From the NCBI GenBank assembly GCA_963170055.1, contig CAUJGJ010000003.1:780344-835343 (forward strand): a stretch of DNA of 55,000 nt, read 5' to 3'. The stretch is from Halisarca cf. caerulea (lineage: Eukaryota; Porifera; Demospongiae; Chondrillida; Halisarcidae). The position numbers and the translations under genes were made by a program. Positions 1 through 10,998 of the stretch are shown here, piece after piece; within the stretch, counting starts at the first letter, position 1; each line of letters opens with the position of its first letter. The notes below the pieces were generated by a model. The model saw nothing but the letters and a program-made list of their open reading frames with translations. It had not been told where the DNA came from and searched no databases.

Positions 1-298
1 CTATTGACCAATTATCCATGTAGCTTCACCCTAATTATTTACAGTGATGACCGTTAGGTGGGGCTTCAGTAGATACATGTGGGCATGTGGGTGGGACTGG
101 ACAATGTGGCAAATGTTTTCTAAGAGCATTTCCACCATTTCCACCATTTCCGCCGTTTCTGCCATTTCCGCCGTTTCTCCTTGCCCAGCCCCAAACAACA
201 CCTGTAGATGTTCTTATAAGGACCTGCATTGTTATGATAATAACATTCACCACAAGTGATGAGAAATGTAAACACTGAGAGAAGCATTCTAGTATTGA

Positions 299-301
<3 letters not shown>

Positions 302-359
<58 letters not shown>

Positions 360-369
360 ACTGTAGTCA

Positions 370-411
<42 letters not shown>

Positions 412-430
412 GGGTGTGGGTGTGTATGTG
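302..430. repeat. TG microsatellite
   Basis: Nearly pure TG dinucleotide runs, broken once by a short spacer containing CTGTAGTCAGTGAG. The same spacer word recurs at 437 and in the 28-bp minisatellite at 781. Frames open through it encode only Cys-Val or Thr-His dipeptides and are not genes. Confidence 0.95.
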
Positions 431-494
431 TGTCCACACTGTAGTCAGTGAGTACACACTCACCACAAGTGATGAGAAATGTATTATTATTGAG

Positions 495-578
495 AGTATG
501 TGTATATGTCTACACACACATGTATGCACACACACGTACGCACGCATGCACACGCACACACGCATACACACACACACA

Positions 579-631
<53 letters not shown>

Positions 632-654
632 AAACACACACACACACACACATG

Positions 655-703
<49 letters not shown>
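495..703. repeat. CA microsatellite
   Basis: Long CA tract with scattered ATGC and ATAC interruptions. The opposite dinucleotide phase to the TG tract 150 bases upstream makes the two tracts an inverted pair that could form a hairpin. Confidence 0.95.
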
Positions 704-705
<2 letters not shown>

Positions 706-780
706 TTGCTTTGCACACCCACCCCCCTCAAGTTGGTAAATCTTCCTAATAAGCTATCAAAAGTGTGCAATTACATACAT

Positions 781-908
781 GTGTGCTGTAGTCAGTGAGT
801 ACACACATGTGTGCTGTAGTCAGTGAGTACACACATGTGTGCTGTAGTCAGTGAGTACGCACATGTGTGCTGTAGTCAGTGAGTACACACATGTGTGCTG
901 TAGTCAGT
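781..908. repeat. 28-bp minisatellite
   Basis: About 4.6 head-to-tail copies of a 28-bp unit (GTGTGCTGTAGTCAGTGAGT followed by ACACACAT). One copy has ACGC in place of ACAC. The unit resembles the spacer sequence inside the TG tract upstream. Confidence 0.9.
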
Positions 909-1122
909 CAACACATGTGTTATACACTATACTGTACATGTGACTATAGATGTAGACACTTTATATTCACCCACTCTTCCTGTGTGTACATGTGTACATG
1001 TTGTGTGCATGTTTGTGAGTCCTGGGGCACACCTCAGAGCAGGTTTCATGCTAACTTGTACCAGTAAAAGTACAGCCAATCCACACATTCATCCATCCTA
1101 CCTTCCTCTCCCCTCCCAACAG

Positions 1123-1182
1123 GTGACTCAGTCTTGTAAGATGTGGTGTGTTCTACCTGGGATCAATAGGAGGACAACATGA
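1123..1182 (+). CDS. possible terminal exon, unrecognised
   Basis: A pyrimidine-rich stretch ends in a good 3' splice site (CCCAACAG) at 1122. It is followed by 19 open codons (starting Val-Thr-Gln-Ser-Cys-Lys-Met) and a TGA. No family is recognisable, the upstream donor would lie outside the window, and the phase is unknown. It could equally be chance. Confidence 0.15.
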   Translation: MTQSCKMWCVLPGINRRTT

Positions 1183-1478
1183 AGAACTGCTGTGTGTGTG
1201 TACTAGGGTGTTCTGAACATGAAATGGAGGATATTGGGAAGATCAAAGTAGAGGACTTACTCTCACTCTGTTGTTCTGTTGATACATGTCATTTCAACAT
1301 GATATGCTTAGACTGAGGTTTAGTGACATCAGAAGAGCATGTGGAAATTCCATCTCTGTATTATTTTGTATTGTTTGGAACTTTTATGACTGAATCACAT
1401 GAGATTGTCACGTGTGGATCAATTCAGAAATTCATGATCTCCTATTGTGTTACAATTTACTTGCCTGTCTAAGCGGTG

Positions 1479-1552
1479 TGTGTGTGTGTGTGTGTGTGTG
1501 CGGGGTGCGTGCGTGCGTGTGTGCATGCGTGCGTGCGTGCGTGCGTGCGTGC
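1479..1552. repeat. TG and TGCG microsatellite
   Basis: TG repeat passing into GTGC tetranucleotide repeats. Confidence 0.9.
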
Positions 1553-1590
1553 AGGGATCATAATACCCTTTTGACAAGATCAGAATAATT

Positions 1591-2735
1591 GGGGCGAGCC
1601 TAAGCGAGCCCCACACTAACGGTTGGCGATCGAGAACGCCCACGACTTCCGGCGCTACTTCCGTGGCTGTATATATATATATATATATGCCAACTTTAGG
1701 CCCAGAATTTACGACCGATCAAATCGATTTGTTCGGGCATGGGCTTCGTTCTGGACAACGAAAGGACTTCCTAAGGATTGCAGGTCTCAGTGCCGAACTA
1801 CAGACCTCTTCGAACGAACGCCAAAGCCCTCGCCTGAGGAACAAATGCCGACATCCCGGTTGATCGATCGCGTCCATTCTACAGGCTGCCGTACGTTTCA
1901 TAAACATTTTTGGACTTCGCAAGTCCTTCGAAAACCTACTCCTAAAGTTCAAAAAGGTATCGTAGATACTTCGGAGCGGCGGGATTCGCGTTCAACAGCA
2001 GGGATCCTTCACTAAGCCATGGCATCCTTGTTCTAGCTATACGGGATGCACAAATCGCGATGATATCGCAGATTATCCGGTCTATGTACTTGCGCATGCA
2101 TAGCTTTTCAATCATGGCTTTGAAATATACGTGTCAGGCTTGAGCTTCTCTCCAAAGCTTTTCTGACTGCAAAAGGATGGTAATTCATGGAACAGGGTCT
2201 GCCATACTTGCCACAGTGACTGCTAAACTTCCACTTCATGTGGACAAATTCAAAACAGATGAGAAATATGGATGTAGTTGTCATTGTCATTGCTTTTTGG
2301 CCTGCATGATGACCGTTCCAAATTACCTGCTGTTCCAAATTACCCCCTTCTGCCTTACTCGATGAAGTAACGACATAGTCCTGATACTTCCACATGAACT
2401 TACATCACAGAGGGGGGGGGGTGCAGGGCTTGTAAGGTGGTCCGGCCATGAGTCATTGTCACAGTGTTCTGACAATAATTGTACTCAATAAGACTGATAG
2501 TGTATTGAAAGGGAAAATATTCATGCAGGACTGTAGTGAAAAGTGGTCCGGCCCCCGACCATGGTCTGACTAGCTGGAGTGCCGGTGCAATCCTCGCAAC
2601 ATGCGTCATACATGTTGCCAATAATCCTTCAACATGCATCATGCATGTTGCCAATAATCCTTACAACATGCATCATGCATGCTGCCAATAGACTCATGTT
2701 CGCAATAATTGCCGCATGGGCTTAGGCGAGCCCCT
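1591..2735. other. possible decayed mobile element, unrecognised
   Basis: The two edges carry similar inverted words: GGGGCGAGCCTAAG at 1592 and GGCTTAGGCGAGCCCC at 2715. Between them is a 130-codon open frame at 1623-2015 whose start runs through a short TA repeat. Its product is basic and I do not recognise it. No target duplication is visible, so the element call is weak. A G-tract lies at 2410. Confidence 0.2.
2597..2690. repeat. 33-34-bp direct repeat with palindromic core
   Basis: Three imperfect copies of CAACATGCATCATGCATGTT followed by GCCAATAATCCTT. Each unit contains a near-perfect palindrome around ATGCATCATGCAT. Confidence 0.75.
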
Positions 2736-3356
2736 TCAGACGTAGTCTGAACTAGTTACGAGCGTAGCGAGTTTTCTATTTCCGTCGCGTTAGCGGAGTG
2801 GGTTTGAGCTACCCACGCATTTGATTAATTTTCGGGTAACAAAGGTGGAAAGTTTGGCCCAAAATTGCCACTTTGGACGCTAATTACTACAAAAGCAGGC
2901 AGGTACATCATTCGTAAATGGTACTATCTCGTAGGGGCATAAAGGAACTTTGACATTATGGGCGAAACGCGTCGCTAAACGCACTACTGATCCAGCATAA
3001 AGGCAAAAGGTGAAAACTCACGTTTCTTTGTGTGATGGCCACATGTTTGAAGATTTATCCGCATTTTTACTCTTTAATGAAAGATAAATAAATACCCCGA
3101 GATGATTTTTTATTTCGTTAGACTTTCCCTTCACCTCCGCAAGGGTTCGAGTTCATTCGGTAAAAATTCTAGCCATCACTGTCGCCATTTATGAATGGTA
3201 CCCACATGAATGTTCCCATTTCGAGTTCAAATTCAGCAGTATCTTCCTACGCATGACGTCGACGGTCGTACGCATTGGGTAAAGCACGAAGATGCGTGTT
3301 ATTCGAGTTTTGTGATCGAATCTGACCGATTTTGTTCGTACTGAGATATGGGCCTC
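2736..3356. other. no gene seen
   Basis: No supported ORF, splice-bounded exon or repeat array. A GGTTCGAGTTC word near 3140 resembles a tRNA B box but has no tRNA around it. Confidence 0.5.
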
Positions 3357-3894
3357 TACAGCTGCATATGCTCCTTGGTCTGCATACAGCTGCATATGCT
3401 CCTTGGTCTGCATACAGCTGCATATGCTCCTTGGTCTGCATACAGCTGCATATGCTCCTTGGTCTGCATACAGCTGCATAGGCTCCTTGGTCTGTATACA
3501 GCTGCATATGCTCCTTGGTCTGCATACAGCTGCATATGCTCCTTGGTCTGCATACAGCTGCATAGGCTCCTTGCCATGCATACAGCTGCATATGCTCCTT
3601 GGTCTGCATACAGCTGCATAGGCTCCTTGGTCTGTATACAGCTGTATATGCTCCTTGGTCTGTATACAGCTGCATATGCTCCTTGCATGGTCTGCTTACA
3701 GCTGCATATGCTTCTTGGTCTGTATACAGCTGCATAGGCTCCTTGGTCTGTATACAGCTGCATATGCTCCTTGGTCTGCATACAGCTGCATATGCTCCTT
3801 GGTCTGCATACAGCTGCATATGCTCCTTGCATGGTCTGCATACAGCTGCATATGCTCCTTGGTCTGCATACAGCTGCATATGCTCCTTGGTCTG
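3357..3894. repeat. 28-bp minisatellite (GCTCCTTGGTCTGCATACAG type)
   Basis: About 19 tandem copies of a 28-bp unit combining CTGCATATGCTCCTTGGT and CTGCATACAG. Variants exchange TATG for TAGG or GCAT for GTAT, and two units carry a 5-bp GCATG insertion. Frames are open on both strands only because the unit lacks stops, so I do not read it as coding. Confidence 0.95.
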
Positions 3895-4533
3895 TAGTTG
3901 CCATTTCTCATCCCCATTTACATGGTCACGCACTAAATGCTAACCAACACCCAGTAACTCCATAGCCCCGTACTTCTCCATACATTTTTGTTTTTGTGTG
4001 AATCGACTTTTGCTTGGCAGGATTGTAACTTTGTTTGCAATAGGGGCTGTAAATAGGTCATCCATCTCTGCATGGCAACATGTTCTGCTATGTGACGGTC
4101 ATGTATAAGCTAATGTGACAATTTTCATGCTATATATTTCAATTAGCCATTATAAATGCCATATTAATCCTCCTACTCAGACTTGAGGTTGGTAAGGGTT
4201 GATCCTGCATACTGCTGAGTCATCCACATATTACATCTGCCTGTATGCAGCCATGCAATATTATGAAGCTGTTGTATTATTGGCCGTGCTCTAATGGCAT
4301 CAGTATGCCATGCATGTTGCATGGTGTATTCCATGCATGGGTGATACCTTCCTCTGATAGATCCTTTGACTTCTTTCTGATTTCAAATTTAGCTGCACCT
4401 AGCGAGTACTATGCTTTGCATACATCTTAGATCTAGTATTATTATATTATTTGATATCGACCATGGCAAGTTCATCAAGTTCACAATTATTGATAGGCCG
4501 TTAGAAAAGGGGATTTCCCTTGCAACTGTCTTG
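3895..4533. other. no gene seen
   Basis: Unique-looking sequence rich in ATGCATG words. No exon, ORF or terminal repeat can be supported before the transposon target site at 4534. Confidence 0.5.
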
Positions 4534-4541
4534 GCCTGTCG

Positions 4542-4722
4542 GGGTGATGGCACATATAAGAAAGTACCGAATATGATGCAATACACCTATCATATTACGT
4601 AATTCATATTCATGTCCTATGTATAGATAGTGTATGTCATGTCCTATGTATAGATAGTGTATGTTATGTCCTATGAAATACACTATGTCCACTATATATA
4701 CGTAGTAGCTTATGTCTACGTA
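4542..4722 (+). repeat. left terminal inverted repeat of the 6.4-kb element
   Basis: It pairs with 10796-10956. The two ends differ mainly in the number of short internal duplications: a 27-bp ATAGATAGTGTATGT-type unit occurs twice here and once on the right, while a TATATACGTAGT unit occurs twice on the right and once here. Confidence 0.85.
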
Positions 4723-6960
4723 CCTGTATATGTTGCCTATGTCTACCCATGCCTACCTGTATGTTGTCTACGTCTACCCATGTCTATACCTATATGTTGT
4801 CTACGTCTACCCATGTCTACCTGTATGTTGCCTATGTCTACCTATGTCTATCTGTATGTTGCCTATGTCTACCCATGTCTACCTGTACGCAGGTGTGACA
4901 TGTGCACATGTGCACTGTTACCAAAATGGCCGCCCTAAAGTCGGCTGAAATCAACCCCCACTTTTCTTGCGTTTAGTGTATTTATGGAATACAAAAAGCA
5001 TGCAAAACATCGATATGACTATTTAATGCTACAACAGTTCACTTAACTTTGTTGTTAATACTTCGCAAAGCCGAAAAAACGACCACAGATTCGGACCTTA
5101 AAAATAACTTTAGCGAAAAACCCGGTCATGTAAACCATCGTTTAGAACAGCCATACTTTGTCAAGACCTTTCTAACATCAATATCTAAATTTTCACCGTG
5201 GTCGAACTTACCATTCTCTTTCGTTCCTGAGATGTGCATCAAAATGTTGTTTTTGACACAGAGTATAACCACAAACTTGTGCACATGTCGGGAATGGAGC
5301 ATGCTATCAAAATCGACCACGGTGAAAATTTAGTTTTACCTGTTGTGATCCAACTCCCGCGACATGGCTTCTCTACACAACCGTTTAGATGACCGGGTTT
5401 TCGAAAGAAATTCACTCGTTGCAAAAGTCTCTCTCTCGCCGTTTGTCACAAGGCGGTCACGCGATATGATGACGTCACCAAGCAATGGTAACGATCGGTG
5501 ACATTGATATTTCTTCTAGCACGAACGAATAACTATTAGAACGTTTTGAAAACACGAAATGTGCAGACTATTGCGATATTCGATACAATTCACTTCGGTT
5601 TGAGAAAGAGAAGGCCTATATTTCAAGCCGACTTCATAAACATTCACGTGACTAACGCACGTACAATAGTAAAACGTGTAAATTTTGAATCAAATTCCTT
5701 TGTAAACCACACAACGCCCCTCTGTTTACAGAATATGCACATGTTATACCTGCGTATGTTGCCTATGTCTACCCATGTCTACCTATATGTTGTCTACGTC
5801 TACCCATGTCTACCTGTATGTTGCCTACGTCTACCTATGTCTATCTGTATGTTGCTTATGTCTACCCATGCCTACCTGTATGTTGCCTATGCCTACCTGT
5901 ATGTTGCCTATGTCTACCTATATGTTGTCTACGTCTACCCATGTCTACCTGTATGTTGCCTACGTCTACCCATGCCTACCTGTATGTTACCTATGTCTAC
6001 CCATGCCTACCTGTATGTTGCCTATGTCTACCCATGCCTACCTGTATGTTGTCTACTTCTACCCATGTCTACCTGTATGTTGTCTACGTCTACCCATGTC
6101 TACCTGTATGTTGCCTATGTCTACCTATGCCTACCTGTATGTTGCCTATACGTCTACCCATGCCTACCTGTATGTTGCCTATGTCTACCCATGCCTACCT
6201 GTATGTTGTCTACGTCTACCCATGTCTACCTGTATGTTGCCTATGTCTACCTATGTCTATCTGTATGTTGCTTATGTCTACCCATGCCTACCTGTATGTT
6301 CCCTATGCCTACCTGTATGTTGCCTATGTCTACCTATATGTTGTCTACGTCTACCCATGTCTACCTGTATGTTGCCTACGTCTACCCATGCCTACCTGTA
6401 TGTTACCTATGTCTACCCATGCCTACGTGTATGTTGTCTACGTCTACCCATGTCTACCTGTATGTTGTCTACGTCTACCCATGTCTACCTGTATGTTGCC
6501 TATACGTCTATACCCATGCCTGCCTGTATGTTGCCTATGTCTACCCATGCCTACCTGTATGTTGTCTACGTCTACCCATGCCTACCTGTATGTTGTCTAC
6601 GTCTACCCATGTCTACCTGTATGTTGCCTATGTCTACCCATGCCTACCTGTATGTTGCCTATGTCTACCCATGCCTACCTGTATGTTGCCTATGTCTACC
6701 CATGCCTACCTGTATGTTGCCTATGTCTACCCATGCCTACCTGTATGTTGCCTATGTCTACCTATGTCTACCTGTATGTTATCTATGTCTACCTATGTCT
6801 ACCTGTATGTTAGCGGTGTATACCCATGTCCACTGTATGTTAGCGGTGTATACCCATGTCTACCTGTATGTTAGCGGTGTATACCCATGTCTACCTGTAT
6901 GTTAGCGGTGTATACCCATGTCTACTTGTATGCTAACGGTGTATACCCATGTCTACTGTA
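4723..6960. repeat. 31-bp satellite, left arm
   Basis: Tandem 31-bp units built from CCTATGTCTACCCATG and CCTACCTGTATGTTG with many point variants. The array is split by the element at 4888-5754. The last units (from about 6790) change to a TAGCGGTGTATACCCATG variant. All three forward frames are open over long spans, giving repetitive Tyr/Val/Cys/Leu products. This follows from a stop-free unit whose length is not a multiple of three, and is not evidence for a gene. Confidence 0.95.
4888..5754. mobile_element. 867-bp TA-flanked element (CGCAGGT ends)
   Basis: It interrupts the satellite exactly at a TA, which is present on both sides (4886-4887 and 5755-5756). The ends read CGCAGGTGTGACATGTGCAC and, inverted, CGCAGGTATAACATGTGCAT, matching at 19 of the first 22 positions. 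Internal arms are also inverted: AAATTTTCACCGTGGTCGA near 5186 pairs with its complement near 5313, and AAAACCCGGTCAT near 5117 pairs with ATGACCGGGTTTT near 5391. No coding frame is visible. A TA target is used by Tc1/mariner and several other DNA transposon groups, so this is best called a non-autonomous foldback-type element. A related element lies at 31027. Confidence 0.85.
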
Positions 6961-7839
6961 TGTTGCCTACACAAATGCAGTGCATGACAGCAGACTGTCA
7001 GACACATGACATAATCATGATGCCTATTACAATGTGCATGTGCAATTTCGGGCCATCAGCCACTATCGTTCCTGCGTTATGGCTCTCCGCAAATTCCACT
7101 CAGAAATAGAATGACCTTTTATTCAACCATGGTTGAGACAATTGCACTCCAGTGGCCATATTTACATTCAGTGCACTGAGAGCTTCAATTTGATACCACA
7201 CTTGAGGGTGTTGTGCAATTTAAGGTTTTGCGGAATGAACCACGTCAGGGCTTGGTGATTTCCTATACATTCTATACAATTTTGGAAGGTACTGTAATCC
7301 TAACCCAATTCTTGGCACATACAAGCTAGTGTTAAGGGCTACCCCCTTCCAATTAATGATCGATATCCATAGTACAGTAGCTATATGCATGTGCTTAATA
7401 TGTATTTTGTTTGCTAATGCATGCATTTTTCTTTACTCCAATTTATCTGCCTGTGATGAGTACATTTACGCTATGCATGTTGCTTTATAATAGTAGCATA
7501 AATTAATGAGATAAGAGTCACTCTAATGGTAGAGTGAAAATCACACTCTTTGAAGAGTGAGAATCACCCATTGCCGGGTGTGACCTTCACTCCTATATTG
7601 ATGGTGTGACAATCACTCCTGAAAGTGGTGTGCTCCTGGTTGCAAGTATCTCACACCAAAATATGGTGTGATCTTCACACCATATTTTTAACAGTGTACC
7701 TGTACATATAATAGTTTAATTTCTCAAGGGGGTCACTTATATATTATGCTATTATCAAAATTCCTGAAATAAACAGAATCAGAATAATGTCGATAAGCGT
7801 CAAAGCAACCAGAATAATAATTGTTAACAAGAAATAATG
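6961..7839. other. element core, no gene seen; degenerate 24-bp repeats at 7510-7690
   Basis: Between 7510 and 7690 there are about six degenerate units of roughly 24 bp with paired GGTGTGA and TCACACC words, ending in TTAACAGTGTA. No open frame of note runs through it. The rest shows nothing recognisable. Confidence 0.4.
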
Positions 7840-7845
7840 TTTATT
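7840..7845 (-). promoter_or_regulatory. polyadenylation signal overlapping a stop codon
   Basis: On the minus strand AATAAA overlaps the TAA stop of the repeat ORF that ends at 7841. This would give almost no 3' untranslated region and supports transcription of that ORF from the minus strand. Confidence 0.4.
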
Positions 7846-8263
7846 TCTTTTGTAGAGGATTTAGTGAGTTTAGTTGTTTGGACCAGACCAGAAGTTTGGT
7901 GTTACTTCTAGTACACCTTCTTTTGGGTGGTGGCTGATCCGACATATTTGAATGGTCGTGAGGTGGCTGATCCGACATATTTGAATGGTCGTGAGGTGGC
8001 TGATCCGACATAATATTTGAATGGTCGTGAGGTGGCTGATCCGACATAATATTTGAAGGGTCGTGAGGTGGCTGATCCGACATAATATTCGAAGGGTCGT
8101 GAGGTGGCTGATCCGACATAATATTCGAAGGGTCGTGAGGTGGCTGATCCGACATAATATTTGAAGGATCGTGAGGTGGCTGATCCGACATAATATTTGA
8201 AGGGTCGTGAGGTGGCTGATCCGACATAATACTCGAAGGGTCGTGAGGTGGCTGATCCGACAT
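7841..8263 (-). CDS. dodecapeptide-repeat protein, unrecognised
   Basis: Minus-strand ORF of 140 codons from the first ATG. It encodes about nine copies of a 12-residue (or 11-residue) Met-Ser-Asp-Gln-Pro-Pro-His-Asp-Pro-Ser-Asn-Ile unit. A non-repetitive basic tail follows, containing PPKRRC, a possible nuclear signal. The frame stays open upstream to about 8375, where units have Leu in place of Met. It is preceded by a possible 3' splice site (AACATAGGTAG). All DNA units are 33 or 36 bp, so length changes keep the frame, unlike the other arrays here. It is low complexity, Pro/Asp/His-rich and probably disordered. It lies in the core of the 6.4-kb element, tail-side of and antisense to the OTU gene leader. 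Function unknown; whether it is expressed is uncertain. Confidence 0.45.
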   Translation of the reverse strand: MSDQPPHDPSSIMSDQPPHDPSNIMSDQPPHDPSNIMSDQPPHDPSNIMSDQPPHDPSNIMSDQPPHDPSNIMSDQPPHDHSNIMSDQPPHDHSNMSDQPPHDHSNMSDQPPPKRRCTRSNTKLLVWSKQLNSLNPLQKK

Positions 8264-8373
8264 AATATTCGAAGGGTTGTGAGGTGGCTGATCCGACAGA
8301 TTTGAAGGGTCGTGAGGCGGCTGATCCGACAGATTTGAAGGGTCGTGAGGCGGCTGATCCGACAGATTTGAAG
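7932..8373. repeat. 36/33-bp minisatellite
   Basis: Tandem GGTGGCTGATCCGACATAAT-type units, about 13 copies. Three 33-bp forms lie at each end and 36-bp forms in the middle. This is the DNA behind the minus-strand repeat ORF. Confidence 0.9.
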
Positions 8374-8395
8374 GCCTACCTATGTTGAAGAACTC

Positions 8396-8575
8396 ATGGC
8401 AGATAGTTTTGAGGAAGAGGAGAAAGCCAAGGACCCTGAATATTTTGGTCTCACATTTGGCACTGAGTCCATATCATCAGATGTCACTCTATCATCCAAT
8501 GCTCCCCATGATGGTGTAGATCAAGTGGTTGATATCACAAAAGCTACATATGCTGAAGTCATCAAGTCACTCCAG
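8396..8575 (+). CDS. OTU-CXC protein, exon 1
   Basis: Sixty codons from ATG at 8396 to a strong donor (CAG followed by GTGAGT) at 8576, phase 0. The peptide is acidic ([17 protein letters not shown] at the start) and otherwise unrecognised. An in-frame TGA about 30 bases upstream of the ATG limits the frame, so either this is the first coding exon or an acceptor just after that stop adds a few codons. It lies just right of the 36-bp array and inside the 6.4-kb element. It joins exon 2 in frame across a 241-bp intron made largely of a TA microsatellite. Confidence 0.6.
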
Positions 8576-8587
8576 GTGAGTTTCATA

Positions 8588-8714
<127 letters not shown>

Positions 8715-8816
8715 GATACCCATTCTAGATCTGTGTATTAATAACGATAAATAATGTTGCTATCATCATAACATCCTATACTTCATAAACAACCCTATTC
8801 ATTCCTATTGGAGTAG

Positions 8817-10253
8817 GAATATTTGCCATTACAAACAGTTGATGCTCTTACATCCTCCCAATCTGAATCTGACGATGAACCTATTTCGGATACACTAGAC
8901 ATGATGGGTAGTGAGACAGATCAGAAGATTGAAGAGGTTGATGGAGAGGTACAATCACACAGTGGACAAGACACCGAAGACGCATGCTCTGTCAGCATCT
9001 CGACAGCCAAGGCCATGCTGATGCGGGTAGTTTTGTGGCTGAAGCTTCACTCCCAGCTTGTTTCAACAACGAAAACAGCAACAATAGATATCCGTGACAT
9101 TCCTTTCCTTCAACGTAATACTGACAACCTTTTTATGTTAGCAATTGGGACCTCCATCCAGCCCACCGAAGTTGATGCACATCAACAGCGACTTGATAAC
9201 ACCCTAGCATCTTGGAACCTGAAGAGAGTCAGCACCCCAGGTGATGGAGACTGCTTCTTTCACTCCATTGTATTTGGCCTCCAACAACTGGCCGGGAAAG
9301 GGAACAGCCATGCAGCATCTATTTTGCAGGCTGTCAATTTGCAAGCTCATTCACCGTCTCAGAGGGCACAGTATTTGCGAAAACTTGTTGTCACAGAGTG
9401 GACAGGCCCAAACTCTGATCAATACCAGAGTTTTCTGGGGCCAACCCAAATTGCTGATGAGGCATTGCGATTCCTGCAGCCAGGGGTTCATGGCGGAGAA
9501 CTGGGAGACCTGGTTGTCATAGCCATGACGAATGCTTTGTGCATACCCATAATGGTGTTTACATCAGCGACCAATTTCCCCGTGGCTACCATACTACCAA
9601 CCTATAACGTGGCTGCTACAGCTGAACCAATCAAAGTTGCTTTAACACAATGTGGATCTGGGCATTTTGATGCTGTGCAGATGATGACGACAGAAACCGC
9701 CGTAACAAAAACTCTTGACAGCACTGCTGGTGAAAACGAGACTGTTTGCACTTGTGGCAGAAACAAAGGTAAAGGTGCAGCATGCGCAACAACTACATTT
9801 GGGTACCTGACAAGGTGCCCATGAAGCAAATCCAACAAGCCGTGCACACACCGATGCAAGTGTAAGGATTGCAAGAATGGATTGGGCAAACTGCCAAAGT
9901 CAACACCTGAAAATGATGAACCTCCTGCAAAACGTGGTAGAGCACACTATAAAAATCAGCAATTCAGACTGAAAGGGAACAAGGGGGACAATTTTATGTT
10001 GAGTGTGGGGGAGACCATCAAAGAAGGCCCATGGACAGACGTTGAATTTCTCCTTGCAGCGGCAGTCATCCTTTCCACTGAAGATGATTCTTTGCATTTA
10101 GATGAAAAGATGGCATACCTGAGTGCCATGAAGAATCTAGCCAGTGCCTTGTCGCTGTATCTTCCAGTGCCAAAGCGAAGCTGTGAAGACATGGAAAAAC
10201 TATTCAAGTTCTGTACGCATAGGTGCAAGGTTGTACAAAAGGTCTTGTACTAG
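8817..10253 (+). CDS. OTU cysteine protease-CXC protein, exon 2, with in-frame TGA
   Basis: Acceptor TTGGAGTAG at 8816 restores the phase-0 frame. The exon reads 478 codons to TAG at 10251, apart from one TGA at 9822. An OTU-family deubiquitinase-like domain spans about residues 190-350 of the joined protein. Its catalytic loop is GDGDCFFHS (Cys near 206) and the His lies in GSGHFD (near 343), so the active-site residues look intact. A Cys-rich block follows (CTCGR, then RCP-stop-SKSNKPC, HRCKCKDC), resembling the Tesmin/TSO1 CXC DNA-binding motif. The TGA stands where the motif would have Cys, so TGC to TGA is the simplest change. After it come a PPAKRGR basic patch and a conserved-looking helical tail. 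As read, the product is 395 residues ending inside the CXC block. It may be a recent pseudogene, a sequencing error or a recoded codon. Confidence 0.7.
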
Positions 10254-10356
10254 TATTTGTAAATATTTGTCAACATATATCCAGTATTTTTCCATATCTA
10301 TTATTTGTCAATATTGCAGTGTCATAAAGGATTATCATTACGCGCTGTCATTCGTA

Positions 10357-10795
10357 CAGGTAGGCATGGGTAGACATGGGTAGACATAGGCAACATACAG
10401 GTAGACATGGGTAGACATAGGTAACATACAGGTAGACATGGGTAGACATAGGCAACATACAGGTAGGCATGGGTAGACATAGGCAACATACAGGTAGACA
10501 TGGGTAGACGTAGACAACATACAGATAGACATGGGTAGACGTAGACAACATACAGATAGACATGGGTAGACGTAGACAACATACAGGTAGGCATGGGTAG
10601 ACATAGGCAACATACAGGTAGACATGGGTAGACATAGGCAACATACAGATAGACATGGGTAGACGTAGACAACATATAGGTAGACATGGGTAGACATAGG
10701 CAACATACAGGTAGACATGGGTAGACGTAGACAACATACAGGTAGGCATGGGTAGACATAGGCAACATACAGGTAGGCATAGGCAACGTAGACAT
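10357..10795. repeat. 31-bp satellite, right arm (inverted)
   Basis: Reverse complement of the left-arm satellite: units of CAACATACAGGTAGACATGG plus GTAGACATAGG, about 14 copies. Frames on the minus strand are open for the same trivial reason as on the left. Confidence 0.95.
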
Positions 10796-10956
10796 AAGCT
10801 ACTACGTATATATAGTGGACTACGTATATATAGTGGACATAGTGTATTTCATAGGACATGACATACACTATCTATACATAGGACATAAATATGAATTACG
10901 TAATATGATAGGTGTATTGCATCATATTCGGTACTTTCTTATATGTGCCATCACCC
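10796..10956 (-). repeat. right terminal inverted repeat of the 6.4-kb element
   Basis: Complement of 4542-4722. It ends CCATCACCC, immediately followed by the second GCCTGTCG target copy. Confidence 0.85.
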
Positions 10957-10998
10957 GCCTGTCGACTCCAGAGATCGACTCAATCGCGTTCACTGGAG

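Noticed and set aside
1623..2015. 130-codon ORF beginning near a TA repeat
   Set aside because: Not accepted as a gene: no recognisable domain and no splice support. Kept only as part of a possible decayed element.
2786..3150. tRNA-like A box (TAGCGGAGTGGG) and B box (GGTTCGAGTTC)
   Set aside because: They are about 350 bases apart with no cloverleaf between them.
3357..3894. Possible CRISPR-like array (28-bp repeats)
   Set aside because: The units are contiguous with no unique spacers. It is an ordinary minisatellite in animal DNA.
5546..6905. Long forward ORFs of 335-442 codons rich in Tyr, Val, Cys, Leu, Pro
   Set aside because: They follow from a stop-free 31-bp satellite unit. All three frames are open, there are no splice or start signals, and the length is not a multiple of three.
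7220..7426. 68-codon minus-strand ORF in the core of the 6.4-kb element
   Set aside because: No splice sites, start context or recognisable pattern. Its length is within chance for this composition.
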